The position numbers were made by a program, and so were the translations under genes. 46,822 nucleotides of DNA from Thermomucor indicae-seudaticae. Lineage: Eukaryota > Mucoromycota > Mucoromycetes > Mucorales > Lichtheimiaceae. Under the pieces are notes generated by a model, which saw only the letters and a program-made list of their open reading frames with translations, was not told the DNA's origin and ran no database searches. The stretch spans positions 1 through 46,822 of the forward strand of contig JSYX01000256.1 in NCBI GenBank assembly GCA_000787465.1. The letters are read 5' to 3'. Shown here in pieces: positions 24,001-34,648 of the stretch. Positions within the stretch are counted from its first letter, which is position 1, and every line of letters begins with the position of its first letter.

Positions 24001-24508
24001 CTAGTTGTGGGTGGTACAGTGGAAGAAGACGTTGAAGACGATGCTGTCATAGAAGTTGTTGCTGAGGACGAAGTGGAAATTGGGTATGATATACTTGGTT
24101 GGCTGTAAGCTACTGGCACCCCATTAGTAACGGCTGATTTGACCTTTACTACGGACTGCCCAAGCTGTATCGGTTTGTTTTTGCTTTCATTAAAAATTAC
24201 AGATGCACGCATGTGATCTTTGAAATGCAAGAATGCACAACTACAAAAAGTGACAACATGAATGAAGGGAAAGTGTGGTTATTCTGGACAAAACTTACTC
24301 ATGTTTACACAGGTGTAAAAAGCCCGCGTGCGAGTTGGTCGCCAACATGTCGAAAATCTGTTTTGTCTAATAAAACACTTGCCCATGATGACTTGGTTGC
24401 CGATATCCTTTACAATGATGCGGGTTCGTTTTTGTCATTGTGATGAACCTGGCATGTCGTGCACTTACACCTAATGTGCGTGCAACCCGGGAGGGTTCCG
24501 AAAAAACA

Positions 24509-24550
24509 AAACCAGAGCAGAGCAGAGCCAGAGCTGCTCTGCTCTGGTTT
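24509..24550. repeat. Perfect 17-bp palindrome arms with 8-base loop
   Basis: AAACCAGAGCAGAGCAG at 24509-24525 is followed by an 8-base spacer and its exact complement at 24534-24550. It could form a strong hairpin in DNA or RNA. No tRNA or terminator structure fits. Confidence 0.8.
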
Positions 24551-25481
24551 GCGGCTGTGAGTCTGTGGAGGAAGGCTTTTGTGTCGGAAACCGACTCACT
24601 CCAGAAATAACAAAGCAAAACATCCTGCTTTCTTCGTGGATCGTTAGCAGAAGCAGAGAGGATAAAGTCAATAAACATTTTAGTGGTGACCTCGTGAACA
24701 TTTCCCAAGCATTGTTCTATAAACATACGCACGACGAACGCATTCCGTCATGACGAATGGGCTTGTTTCAGCTGCAAACTTGTTCTATCTCTTCCTCGAA
24801 TCAAGGCGAAATACTTTCCAAGCTGCTCCCCGGTCAGATGGACCAATTTCTCTCAAGAAATAACGAGAGCTTTGGTATTCCTTCTCGACCACTTCCATGC
24901 GTGAGGCAAATGACACGTACTCACCAGGATGGGCCATTGCTCAAAAAAGTATGTCATCATTTCAAGCGACGGACTACATTGACACACCGCTTTACTTTTA
25001 TGTAGCAATACTTATACTTGCCTCCCATTGACCAAATCAGCGGCATCCAATTCTCGCTTAACAGCGTGCACAATATCGTCAAGGTTTCTGGCAGGATTGA
25101 ACGAGAATTGCACGGTGATTGGGGGAGCCAACTACGCAAATGGCTCCTTCGATTTGGATATTATGATGCAGGTGCTTGTGTGAAGTTTTGAATTAAAAAC
25201 GGCCTAATATCTTTGAATCGACAGTGTCACGTCCAGAGCACGTGTGAAAGTGGCCCTTCCAGCAGCACTGTACTTCGGACTTCTGAAGAGCCGCAAGTGC
25301 TCCGATGTCCTCCAACCTTTGTGCAGTGGGTCAGCATATCTCCAACAAGTCGCTGTAGTGAAAAGAGCAATCCACGAAATGGCCCAGATATTTCTGATTC
25401 ATGTTGGCTGTACCACTAAGCATCAATTGTTGCATGTAATAACGTATATTACTATTAGCATTTGTAGGGGATGTACTGAGC

Positions 25482-25579
25482 CACTATATGAAAAGTTGGA
25501 GTACTCCAGGTTCAGAAAAGCCTTAAGAACCCTAATTTCGTGAAATTTGGAGTACTTGAGGTTTTCATTTCCTATAGTG
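25482..25579. mobile_element. Possible 98-bp inverted-repeat element with CACTATA ends
   Basis: CACTATATGAAAA at the left is mirrored by a right end reading CACTATAGGAAA on the other strand, and GGAGTACT blocks follow inside each end. Flanks show no clear 3-bp duplication. It may be a third small CACTA-type element in the window, but it is short and imperfect. Confidence 0.4.
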
Positions 25580-25990
25580 TTTTATGTGATTTACGTCAAA
25601 TTCATGACTTACTGATTCGTCACAAACATGATTCACAAACTGCAAAAAACATATCGCAGTGCAATCTTTCAAAGGACAGTTTTATTCAAGCCATCCAATA
25701 CAAGGAAAATCGATCGCTACATCGAATATCGTATCACGCGGGCACTGTAACGAAACCTCCGGTGCTCATCATTCATTCTTCTTTGGACAGCTTTTATGCA
25801 ATCATGCACTTTGTCGACCAGTGCTTCTTCCCGTGATTGAGGCGACACCGGGCCATTGGCTGCTGCTTCCCGATTTGTATACCTTCCGTTGTAATGAGAT
25901 AGATCGCCAATACCCTCGTGTCATACGCGAGGTAGCCAATCAAGATCGTCTGAGGGACGAAGTCCCCGAAAAGACGAGGTGACTTGTAGT

Positions 25991-26873
25991 ACCAACGTCA
26001 TACAAAGTTTAGTGTGGTGCGTCGCGTGGTGACTGCATACACTATTTGCGTTACCAAGAAGCAGGGAAGGTTGATCAAGCCATAGAATACAGAGACCGCT
26101 TTCCTTTTAATTAGCTGAGGCGAAAACTGAGTTGTTGATGGAACAAGCCAACGTAATAGAATATAGAATCCAGGTCAATCACTCTTCTGGATTGCATGAA
26201 TGAAACCAGTCAGCAGCTCAATTCGATCAAAGCCATGATCATCTCTGTGTGGCATCACACACACCCCACATGACCTGTTTACTATTTCCCCCCCCCAAAC
26301 AAAGTTAAACAAGGCGCGCGCTTCTTTTGGGGAAACAAAGCTTTCTCTTCCTTGGGAACAGATTCAAATAAAGTGTGCGCCCCATTTTCTCAATTACTGG
26401 TTCTCTCTCCCTCCGCACTTTTTCTCTTTTTTCTTTTTCTCTCTTGCTTTACTCATCGCGATCAGTCAACTCCATCGCGGAAAGGTACCACTTGACGATA
26501 AATACAGAATTCTGACAGACAGACCTGACAATGATAATGACAGTGCTTGTTCCATGTCCCATTCTCCTCCTCGCAACTATCCCATAACAGCTACGAGCCA
26601 TGTTACACATGGGGTAATCAACAACGTCTGTGCCTATGACCCACAATAGGAGGTTAACTGTTGCCCCCCGCCTGCTAGGTATTCAGTATAAGCGATTCCT
26701 TTGTGCGCAATTCGCGTCTGCCTTCACGTGATAATCGTACAGAAGCTCAGGTACGATCTTGTTCTTTTCTTGCTGTTCTCCACCTGACGTAAAAAAAGAA
26801 GAGATACCTTCAAAAGGCCATCATCATCAACAACGAGGACACGGACAATCGACATAAACGGACGTTTCAGGAA
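25991..26873. other. Intergenic, upstream region of the HMG gene
   Basis: Contains a C9 run near 26290 and a long CT-rich tract at 26400-26450, usual for fungal promoters or 5' leaders. A 65-codon minus-strand frame starting without ATG was not accepted as a gene. Confidence 0.5.
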
Positions 26874-28183
26874 ATGGATTCAGAAGATACACGACCCAAT
26901 CCCAATGGCCTGACACATCTCGTTTCCCCGGAAGCCATACGGACCGCCCAACAAGAAGAAGAAGCCATGTCTCGATATCCGTTCTCAGCCTATCCATCAC
27001 TCCTGTACATGAAACACATTCACGAACAAAAATCGAAAGCTCTGGAAAGTAATAATGACGAAGACCAAGAAGAGGAAGAAGATGATGATGATTATTCTTC
27101 ACCGAATCCTTCTCCTTGCGAATCCGAATCCCTCTCACCGTTATCATCGTATTCTTCGGGAACCACCTTGAGTAGCAGCAAGTCGTCAAGGCTAATACAG
27201 ATGGCTTCGTTGCCTGGAGCAGAGGAAGCCAATGCCCTTGCGTCGCTGGACGATATCGAGGAAACGACTAAACCCACCACCACCCAACCGGCTGGCCGAC
27301 TCAAGCGACCTCCCAATGCCTATCTTTTATTCAATCGAGACATGCGTCGAAAACTCCTCGAGATTTCTCCCCAAATGACCGTCGCCGAGATTAGCAAGGA
27401 GATTGGCGAGCGCTGGAAGCTTTTGCCCCCCGCAAGTGTCCTTCTTCTTGTTCTTGTTACGTTCAACAATCTCATTTGTTCTTTTTTTTCCAACAGGAAC
27501 AACGCCAGTATTACGTTCAGCAAGCCGCCTTGATCAAGGAAAACCACCTGAAAAACCACCCAGGCTTTATTTACACTCGACGGTCCAAGGCCCAATTGGC
27601 CGAAGCACGGAGGTCACGCAACAACAACAACAAAAAGACGACGCGACAAGACAACGACGACGCTGTCAGGAGCAACAACAAGAAGAAGCCGCAAGGTGAT
27701 AATACAACGCGAGATCCTCGTGGACGTAAAAAGAAACGCCATCAGCACCCCAAGGCACCCAAACATCCCATGTCTGGCTTCCTCTTCTACCTGGCCGAAG
27801 TACGTCCGATCGTCGCCCAACAGTACCCAGGCTCCACGGTCGGCCCCATCAGCAAAGTGATCGCGTCCCAGTGGCGCAACATGTCGGACGAAGAACGCGT
27901 GCCGTGGCTGAAAAAGGCAGAGGAAGACAAGGCGCGCTACGCACGCGAAATGCAGCAATACAATGCACAGCTCAAGAAGAAAACCCCGTCGTCCGCTCAT
28001 GACGAGGATACCATGGACCATCAGACGGTGGCTGCCGTTGCACAGATGGTCAATCATGGTAATAGTACCCTGGCCGAAACCGACGCCATGTATTACCCTT
28101 CATCTTTTGTAATACCACCTTATCAAGAAACAACCGTCGATCGTAATCATTTGTTGTCATCATTCGCAACAGGTTTTGATTAA
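26874..28183 (+). CDS. Protein with two different HMG boxes (2 exons, 414 aa)
   Basis: Exons are 26874-27431 and 27497-28183 (415 codons). The N terminus is acidic and Ser-rich. Box 1 (about residues 143-215) starts RLKRPPNAYLLFNRDMRRKL and continues SKEIGERWKLLPPEQRQYY, the MATA/SOX-like sequence-specific type. Box 2 (about 271-345) starts KAPKHPMSGFLFYLAEVRP and continues SKVIASQWRNMSDEERVPW, the HMGB-like type. A basic Asn/Lys/Arg-rich linker with RGRKKKRHQH lies between and could be a nuclear signal. The intron splits box 1 exactly after WKLLPP and begins GCAAGT; only this GC donor keeps the box intact. Neighbours are not the triose-phosphate transporter and RNA helicase genes that flank the Mucoralean sex locus, so this is probably a general transcription or chromatin factor, not the mating-type gene. 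Confidence 0.88.
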
Positions 28184-28285
28184 AAATTTGCTTTGTTATG
28201 TACTACTTTGAGCTGAGATTGAATGGTGTAAGAAAGCGCGCAGGCCCATAGCCCTTTGACTTCCTTTTTTTTGGCGGTTCCTGCA

Positions 28286-29522
28286 ATGGCCATTGAAATC
28301 AGCGAACAACCCGACCTCATTCCACCATTTCAGCCTGTGCGTGCGATTGACTTTAACATTGGCGATAACTATGTGCTTGACGTGACGGCCAATAGCCAGT
28401 ACGCCATTGCGTCCGCATCCGATCGCTTGATCCGGCTTTACGATCTCCAAACCCTGAACCTCGCACACACCCTGCAGAAGCACACCAGCGGCATCTCGAA
28501 AATCAAGGTCTACCAGGATCAGTATCTCTTTTCGTCCTCGCTCGACGGAAGCCTTGTCCGGTGGGATGTGCGAGCCGGTCCGAAGCCTGTCCAGACCTTT
28601 CAGTGTGAGTTGATCCCTCCGCCGAGTTCAAAGTTGACCTATTCATAGTCGAAAATAATAAAGACAACAAGGCCCTGAGCGCATTTGGCGTCAACTGCAA
28701 CGATACAATGGTCGCAGTTGGGACCAATACCCAATCCGAACACGAGTCGCCTGACCTGGTCTTTTACGATACCCGGCGCACAGACTGCCCGCCCGTCTCC
28801 GTCTTTACCGACTCCCATGCCGATGATATCACAGAGGTAATGAACCAACGCATGTGTTTAAACAGCATCATACCCATCTTTTTTTTACCAGATCCATTGG
28901 CATCCTGCCAATGCCTCGCAATTGATCTCAAGCTCGGCAGACGGCCTCGTCAACTTTTATGACGTCGCCGATTTTGACGAACAAGAAGCCCTCGTTTCCG
29001 TCATGAACGCCGGTTCCGCCGTCAGTCAGGCTGGCTTCTTTGGTCCCAGCGCAGAGTACGTCTACTGCCTGACTTATACACAGACCTTTGTCCTCTTGAC
29101 CTTGGAGGTAAAACAAAACCTATGCTTGCGGCGTGACCTCCGCCCCCACTTGTATTGACTATGAATTAGGGCGACCTGATTTGCGACTATGGCGACGTTC
29201 GCAACTTTAACTCGGACGCGATCGGATTCCCAATCGATTGCAGCTACGATCCGTTCACTCAACGGGTTTTCCTTTTGACCGGTAACGGAGAGTAAGTTCT
29301 TTTTGTCCGCGAAAAGAAAAAGCAACAAGACGCTTATGTGTGTGCAGGGGCGATGTCCATATATTCCACGTCAATATCGGCCAACTCCAACACTGTCAAA
29401 CCCTCAAAGCTCCAGGTGGTCATACTGATGTCGTCCGGTCTGTCTATTGGAACCATCAGACCCAAAGCATATTGACTGGCGGAGAGGATGGACGGATGTG
29501 CGCATGGCAGGGCGTAGCATAA
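28286..29522 (+). CDS. WDR89: WD40-repeat protein, WDR89-like (5 exons, 339 aa)
   Basis: Exons are 28286-28604, 28649-28836, 28892-29107, 29170-29291 and 29348-29522 (340 codons). Repeats are visible as ASASDRLIRLYDLQTL, LFSSSLDGSLVRWDVR, LVFYDTRRTD, LISSSADGLVNFYDV and the last ILTGGEDGRMCAWQGVA, giving a single propeller of about six or seven blades. The order and the CLTYTQTFVLLTLEGD segment fit WDR89-type proteins, whose role is poorly known. The 44-bp first intron is among the shortest in the window. It follows the HMG gene by about 100 bases on the same strand. Confidence 0.85.
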
Positions 29523-29838
29523 CACACTCTTTTTGACATCTCATGATAATCTAAACTTTTGTATATAGAACGTGCATTTCTTACTATTAGACATTATTCA
29601 ATTTAGCATTTAAAAGAGGCTTATGGCACAGTGTTTTTTTCCTTTAGATGCTTATTCAGATGAAGAGCAATAGAAAAGGGCATGAATTCTGTGCGTAGAA
29701 ATGATACGAAATAGGAAAAAGAACAGAGAGGGCGAGGGCATTAAACATGGAATTGATAGCGATAAGAAAAGAGAAGAGCAATAGTCGTAATGATGTTGTG
29801 CATAGTAAAATGTATGAGAAGAAAAGGAGGTCTCGTGA
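29523..29838. other. Convergent 3' region
   Basis: AT-rich space between the stops of the WDR89-like gene and the coiled-coil gene. No gene seen. It must contain both 3' ends. Confidence 0.6.
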
Positions 29839-31749
29839 TCAAGAAGACGTATGTTGCTGGTTTCGTTTTGCGAGCATACTTCGAATTCGGAGCGTGGAAC
29901 CAGGTCCACGTTGAGTGGGCGGCTTAAGAGCAGACTTTTTATTTCCATCTGCAGCTGCTGAAGGCAGTGGAATAGCACTCGGCGGCAACTCCTTGGTAGC
30001 CTTTTGTGCTGTCGTCGCAGGAGGATTGACAGCCGGCTTGTTGCTCGCGTTTTCACGTGTAGCCTTATGAGCGGTTAGAGAGGAAGTTCTTACACGCGCA
30101 ACTCCCACGCTAGCCTTCACAGGTGTTCGTCCGATAGCTGCAGAATGGCGGTGAAGTTTCTTGGTATTGTATTGCATAGACGGCGGCGGTGACTGCGCCG
30201 TTGTTGTTGTTGTTGTTGTTGTTGCCGCCAGGGGTGGCGTAGTGGGCTTAACTGGTGATGATGGCGGTGGTTCAACAGGCAAACCTGCATGCAGTGAGGC
30301 AGTCCGGCTATGACTTCCAGTCGATTCCGTAGAACGCGAAGAGCAACTGTTGCGCATCGTACGTGTGTTACCAGAAGACGATGGTGTAGGCGATCCCTTG
30401 TTAGAATAACCGTCATACGAGATACGCGATGGATGCACAGGTAGCTAGCAGATATCAGTAAGTCTTTGTTCCCTTTTTTCTGTTTTGGATATGTCAAACT
30501 TACGTTTCTGGCAATCAAATCATCTTCACGATCCAGGATCGCCAAAATATCTTGACCATCCACCAACATGGGTGCACCTCTTGCATAGGTTTTCCAGAGG
30601 GCCACGCTTTCTCTGATTTTAGTGCCAAGCTAGATCAATTAAAACCTATCGTCAGGACATTATGAAACACACGACACGGGAGGTTTCCCATAGCTGGGAA
30701 CGAAGGGGGGGGTGCTCAGGGATATATCCGGGGCAAGCATTACCATTTTTACTTCTTCTGGTGCATTGCGTCTTCTGGCACTTCTGAGAAGTATCGAACG
30801 TCGCTTTAGGTTACTTTTGGCAGATAAAGCAATGGTCTTGGCTATATCTAGATCCACCTTGGCCTTTTGCAGCGCTTGCACATCATCTGACCAACCACAT
30901 GAGCTCCTGTCCACCCTCCGCCTCACCCATCCTCTTTTGATTTTCTACCTGTGGTTCCAATGCTTTCAAAGAACTTGGCTGAATCCAGTTCCAGATCGCG
31001 TAGTAATTCATTAAGCTGACGTAAGATATGCTTGGTATCTGGTTTGTAGCGTATTCGCGAAACAAAACGCGCAGAAGACTGGTGGTAGAAATGAGTTTGC
31101 TGACTGAGCCCCATCACACTTTCCCTTGACTTTACCACCCGATTTTCTCGTCGCTGTTCTGGATCCATTCCTGTGGTTGCACCTTGACCGGCGCTACCAT
31201 TGCTGACAGTGGACTGGCGTCGCGCTGCCGCCGCATACGGCTTGATATCATACAAACTGCTCGCTGACTTGATGGCTGAATCCAGACTAGCTTCGGCATT
31301 CAAAAGCAACGTTTCGCGCTCGCCAGAAAGCCCAAGGTCCTTCAGCATCGATTCGATCTGTGCCGTGGTCGACTCGACGTTCATGATGGCTTGATTCGTC
31401 AACTCCAGCTGAGCCACTAACTCGTTCAGCTCGGCTGTCTTCAGGGTCAAGATAGAACGCAGATTGGCAATCGTTTGCGTGCCCTGTATCAGCCCAACGT
31501 TGTTAGTATTCACCTTGCGATCCAGGAAAGCAACTGTCTGACCTCATCCAACTTGTTCAACAGCTGCAACACTGCCTTGTCTGCCATGTTGAACTGATGC
31601 TGTTGTTCTTCTTGTTGTTTCTGAAATTCGCCCTCTGTTGTCACTTTGACATCCATGCAGTTTTCTGTTGGATAGCGTGTGTCGTCTGTTTTAAGAGGCG
31701 CAGCGACAACAGACGTCGACACACGGGCATCATATGCAAATTCCGACAT
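29839..31749 (-). CDS. Coiled-coil protein with basic Ser/Pro/Thr-rich tail, possibly KAR9-like (5 exons, 538 aa)
   Basis: Exons in coding order: 31749-31543, 31483-30949, 30886-30744, 30629-30504, 30444-29839 (539 codons). Intron 1 contains a perfect TACTAAC branch site. Residues about 40-160 form a Gln/Leu-rich helical region (VLQLLNKLDE, LKTAELNELVAQLELTNQA). A second helical part contains ILRQLNELLRDLELDSAKF and DDVQALQKAKVDLD, then WKTYARGAPMLVDGQDIL. The last 200 residues are disordered and basic, with a Thr run encoded by an ACA repeat, and contain PPSAIPLP (an SxIP motif as used to bind EB1/Bim1 at microtubule tips) and the basic STLRIRSMLAKR. That architecture suggests a KAR9-type spindle-orientation protein, but the family call rests on layout, not on a clear domain match. 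Confidence 0.75.
30201..30227 (-). repeat. Trinucleotide repeat coding for a Thr run
   Basis: A GTT repeat on the plus strand reads as ACA codons in the coiled-coil protein and gives a run of Thr residues within its disordered tail. Length is likely variable between strains. Confidence 0.7.
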
Positions 31750-32059
31750 TGCAGATTAGTAGACACAGCTCTCAAGTCAAGCGAATAGAAAAGAAGGGTG
31801 TTTGCATATAAAAAAGAGAGAAAGAAAGAGGAGAAGAGAGAGTGTGTGTGAGTGTGTATATGTATGCGTAGGTGGGGTTGTAATAAAGTTGGCTCCTGTC
31901 TAAAAACAACAAGTATTGCTGGCCAGACAGAAGCACAACTTGAGCTCAAGAGGCAGACCTGCTGTTCTGAAAAAGCAGGCTGAAAAAGAAATGTCCGTGT
32001 AACAGTACGTCATCGTGCCTCCTCCGCGATCTGCCTCCCACAATGAATTTTTCTAATAT
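31750..32059. other. Intergenic, no gene seen
   Basis: Contains a purine-rich GA tract and a GTGTGT run (31820-31865) just upstream of the coiled-coil gene's start, presumably its promoter or leader. Confidence 0.55.
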
Positions 32060-32700
32060 CTATTCATCATACGTAGCTGTACAGCCGGTTTCTCCTTCAT
32101 GATCCTCTGCCCTCCGCATTAGCAGCAGCTCTCGTACGGTGAAGGCCAATGGCAGAACCACCGATCCAGCGCCCGTCCCAACCTCGATTCCTTCGACAAT
32201 CTCACGCAAGAAGGTCATGTAAAGCCCTTTTTCTGCCACGAAACGTGCTTTAACATAGACCTTGTCACCTTCAAGATCAAAGCCGTAAAGCAGACGGAAT
32301 TGCGAACGACTTGGCGAGGAAAAGGCAAACAGATCTCTTGGATGCTGTCGCGGCCTACACCAATCGAACGTCCTATCAACAGATCACAGCAAGTCAAGAT
32401 CAATATGTATTGCATAGACACATCTAGAATCTCTTGACGACGCGCACTGCGAAAGCTGGGTGGGTTGCGTGTTTCAAACAGATCGCTGCATTAACGGCGT
32501 TTCGGCCTCCGCTTTGGCTAAAACAGTGCCTCGGTCCTGCCCTCTCTTTCGCACGTTTTCTTCCTCAAATTCCCAATTTCCAATTCCCAATTCATGTCCT
32601 CTCGACGACTCCAAGATCGTCTTCCAGTAACCCGCTAGGGGAGCCGTGCACCCTGTTGTACACTTTGTTAACCGTTCTCAGAAATTGCGGTGAACGTCAT
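32060..32700 (-). CDS. Unidentified small protein (multi-exon, structure uncertain)
   Basis: The last exon is clearly coding: about 32365 down to the stop at 32060 reads QFRLLYGFDLEGDKVYVKARF, then GLYMTFLREIVEGIEVGTGAG and VLPLAFTVRELLLMRRAED. Upstream, an ATG at 32700 starts MTFTAISEN, which can join through a short intron (GTTAAC...CCCTAG) to a frame with GYWKTILESSRGHEL. An intermediate exon with ARRQEILDV probably follows. The exact joins are unsure because several short donor and acceptor pairs fit. The protein would be roughly 150-190 residues, soluble, with no signal peptide. I do not recognise the family. Confidence 0.55.
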
Positions 32701-33204
32701 CAGCAACCAAAGGGGCACAGGTGCTGACGTGTTCAGTCAGCGGCCAACCACTCCGGTGCTGGGTGTCCGAACAATCCCTCTGCGTGGTCAGCCGCAATCT
32801 GTTGTTGCTCAGGATCAACGGAGCGTCCTTGGATTCGGAAGGCGATGGAGAAGGAAGTTGACGGAGGATCACTCGAGTTCGGACGCCAAGGCCAAACAGT
32901 GGATTGCCGCCGCCTTCGCCACTTCGTGCCTCCACTCCTGCGCTGCTCAAGTGGCTCCAAGACGAGCAGCAGCTGGGGCAGCCTTGACGATGCTGAGGAT
33001 GTACGGCAAGCAGTGATGATAATGAATCGTCGCGCAAGTTAATACGAGAGTGCATGGACATATGTACATCCACAAGCGAGGATGCGAATCAGCTATAAGA
33101 GCCAAAAGAAATTGGCCGACCCGATTATACTCGAGCATGTTGTAAGCAGCGCGATCTCTTTCAATTGCTGGAATCTCGGATGTATTTCAGTTTGAACATC
33201 CTTT
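32701..33204. other. No confident gene
   Basis: Open frames exist on both strands (for example 33073-32678 minus, and two plus frames to about 33040), but they overlap each other, only the minus one begins with ATG, and none shows a known motif. GC-rich composition may simply keep frames open here. Confidence 0.45.
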
Positions 33205-33410
33205 GAGCACAAACAAGCGCGGCGGCTTCAGTGGGCTCGCGAACATAAGGACTGGACCGTCGACCAGTGGATGAATGTTATCTGGTCGGACGACCGTGAC
33301 GCACGAATCATACGGAACGCTACCAAAGTCGACACATCGTCCCTACGGTCGTCATGTTTTCTGGGCGGTGGAACTTGTGCAGGCGGGGCCCATTTCATAT
33401 TAGGTTACGC
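33205..33410 (+). pseudogene. Tc1/mariner transposase relic
   Basis: The plus strand reads ARRLQWAREHKDWTVDQW followed by NVIWSDD. This is the well-known Tc1-like segment (KWAREH..WT.EDW..V.WSDE) that carries the first catalytic Asp of the DDE triad. The residue after that Asp is Asp instead of the usual Glu. Neither the upstream helix-turn-helix part nor the downstream second Asp and Glu can be followed, so only a fragment of about 60 residues survives. No terminal repeats were found around it. Confidence 0.75.
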
Positions 33411-33596
33411 AAACCTCTTTTCATCTTTACGAGTTCCCTCTTTTCGAAATCAATCCCCACACAACCCATATCGTTATCTGTACCTCGATGATCGTCTGTT
33501 TCAACAATAACCGCTATCCTCCATAACAAGGTGCGTGTTTTGCACAAGGCTTCTTTATTTGGATCATTGCTTGCGTTAATAGTAGATGCATGTTGA

Positions 33597-34453
33597 TCAG
33601 TTTGTTGGTTTGTTGGGGACACCCTTTTTGCAAGGTTCTGGTATAGGAGAATCAGGATCGATAGGAGGATGAAGGACTCGGCCAACCTTGTAATACGTAT
33701 GATGGTTGGCGTAAAAGTTTTTCCAATGCTCTACTCCCTTCAATCCTATTAGGATCAGAAAAGGCCATTTTGGATGTCTAAAGAATAAATATACCTTCAA
33801 TTCAGCCTCGGAAAGACCCCGAAGATCGTGTGTCAAGTGCTCCTTGAAGCAGCCCGTTACGTATGCTCTGGCCGCGTCGCGTCCCGCGAAATGGTGATAG
33901 CTTCCACCCTGTATGGGATGTTGTTGCAGGAATAATAGAGGAAGAAAACATATATCTATCAGAACTTACTGGTCCATACCATCCAGCTCCTTCCGTTACA
34001 TCATACACATCACCACTGAGCATCATTTAGCGTGAACTCCCTTGCTAAAAACAAAGAGAGACGCGTACTCACTCAATCGCGAGGTAAATCGGTAGGTTCG
34101 GGTTGCTTCCGTCATAGCGCGCCAGTTGCTCTTCCGAAAACACGAGTTGTTTTTGCTTTTATAATACCAGTTAATGCATCTCATATATTCGTGGTGGCCT
34201 GTCTGACTGTCTGTATGATTACCGGAAGGTAAGTATGAATGTTGGTCCATTTGCCCCTGTAGCCCCATGTCCATGTTTCCGTAATCAGGTACGAAGCACC
34301 AAAGAAAAGAACGACGGCCCAGAAAAGAAAGCGCAAGATGGTTTGAGCCCACACTGAGCCTGATGACTGTTGATGGGCCACTTTGGGTGTAGTGGTGGAT
34401 GTTTCTGGAGCCGATTCCGGTTTTGTACCTTTGCGCCTTTGGACAGTCGACAT
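33597..34453 (-). CDS. Membrane-anchored MAPR-family cytochrome b5-like heme protein (5 exons, 204 aa)
   Basis: Exons in coding order: 34453-34223, 34155-34073, 34015-33970, 33908-33795, 33737-33597 (205 codons). A Ser/Thr/Pro-rich start is followed by one membrane helix (about 37-58: ILRFLFWAVVLFFGASYLI). The b5-like domain of the membrane-associated progesterone receptor (MAPR) type follows: FSEEQLARYDG, DGDVYDVTEGAGWYGPGGSY and HHFAGRDAARAYVTGCF. The Tyr in VYDVT corresponds to the heme ligand in PGRMC1/Dap1; MAPR proteins lack the paired His of true cytochrome b5. The C-terminal extension FYANHHTYYKVGRV then a Pro-rich tail is more like neudesin/neuferricin relatives. A role in heme-dependent sterol P450 support is possible by analogy. 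Confidence 0.88.
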
Positions 34454-34648
34454 GTGTTGCAGCACACCTGCCCAAGACCCGCATTTTCCTCCCACACATT
34501 TAAGCTCAGTTATCAGGCTCTCTTACTAAGAAAGCAGCTGTTTTTTTATCAAGTAATGAAACAAAACTGAATGAATTAACTATACATGTTTTGGATAACA
34601 GAAAAACAAAAAGGGGGAAACCAGACTTGTAGTTAGTTTTACATGGTA

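Larger units (their letters stand above)
23880..25990 (-). pseudogene. Scattered coding-like minus-strand segments, probably a decayed or heavily split gene
   Basis: No product is recognised. On the minus strand, in order, are protein-like stretches at about 25980-25710 (...YNGRYTNREAAANGPV... then VDKVHDCIKAVQRRM), 25425-25200 (MQQLMLSGTANMNQKYLG, a TGA, then RLEDIGALAALQKSEVQ), 25136-25035 (ITVQFSFNPARNLDDIV), 24940-24800 (MAHPGEYVSFASRMEVVEK), 24740-24590 (VVRMFIEQCLGNVHEVT) and 24230-23880 (HFKDHMRASVIFNESK, then a Ser/Thr-rich tail). Joining them needs frame changes and passes in-frame stops (for example between 24800 and 24740), and a 98-bp inverted-repeat element sits between two segments. 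A broken transposon gene or a poorly resolved multi-exon gene are both possible. Confidence 0.35.

Noticed and set aside
26874..28183. Mating-type (sexM/sexP) locus
   Set aside because: Those genes have a single HMG box and lie between a triose-phosphate transporter and an RNA helicase; neither is here and this protein has two boxes.
32678..33073. 131-codon minus-strand frame
   Set aside because: No motif, odd composition, overlaps two equally open plus-strand frames and the upstream region of another gene.
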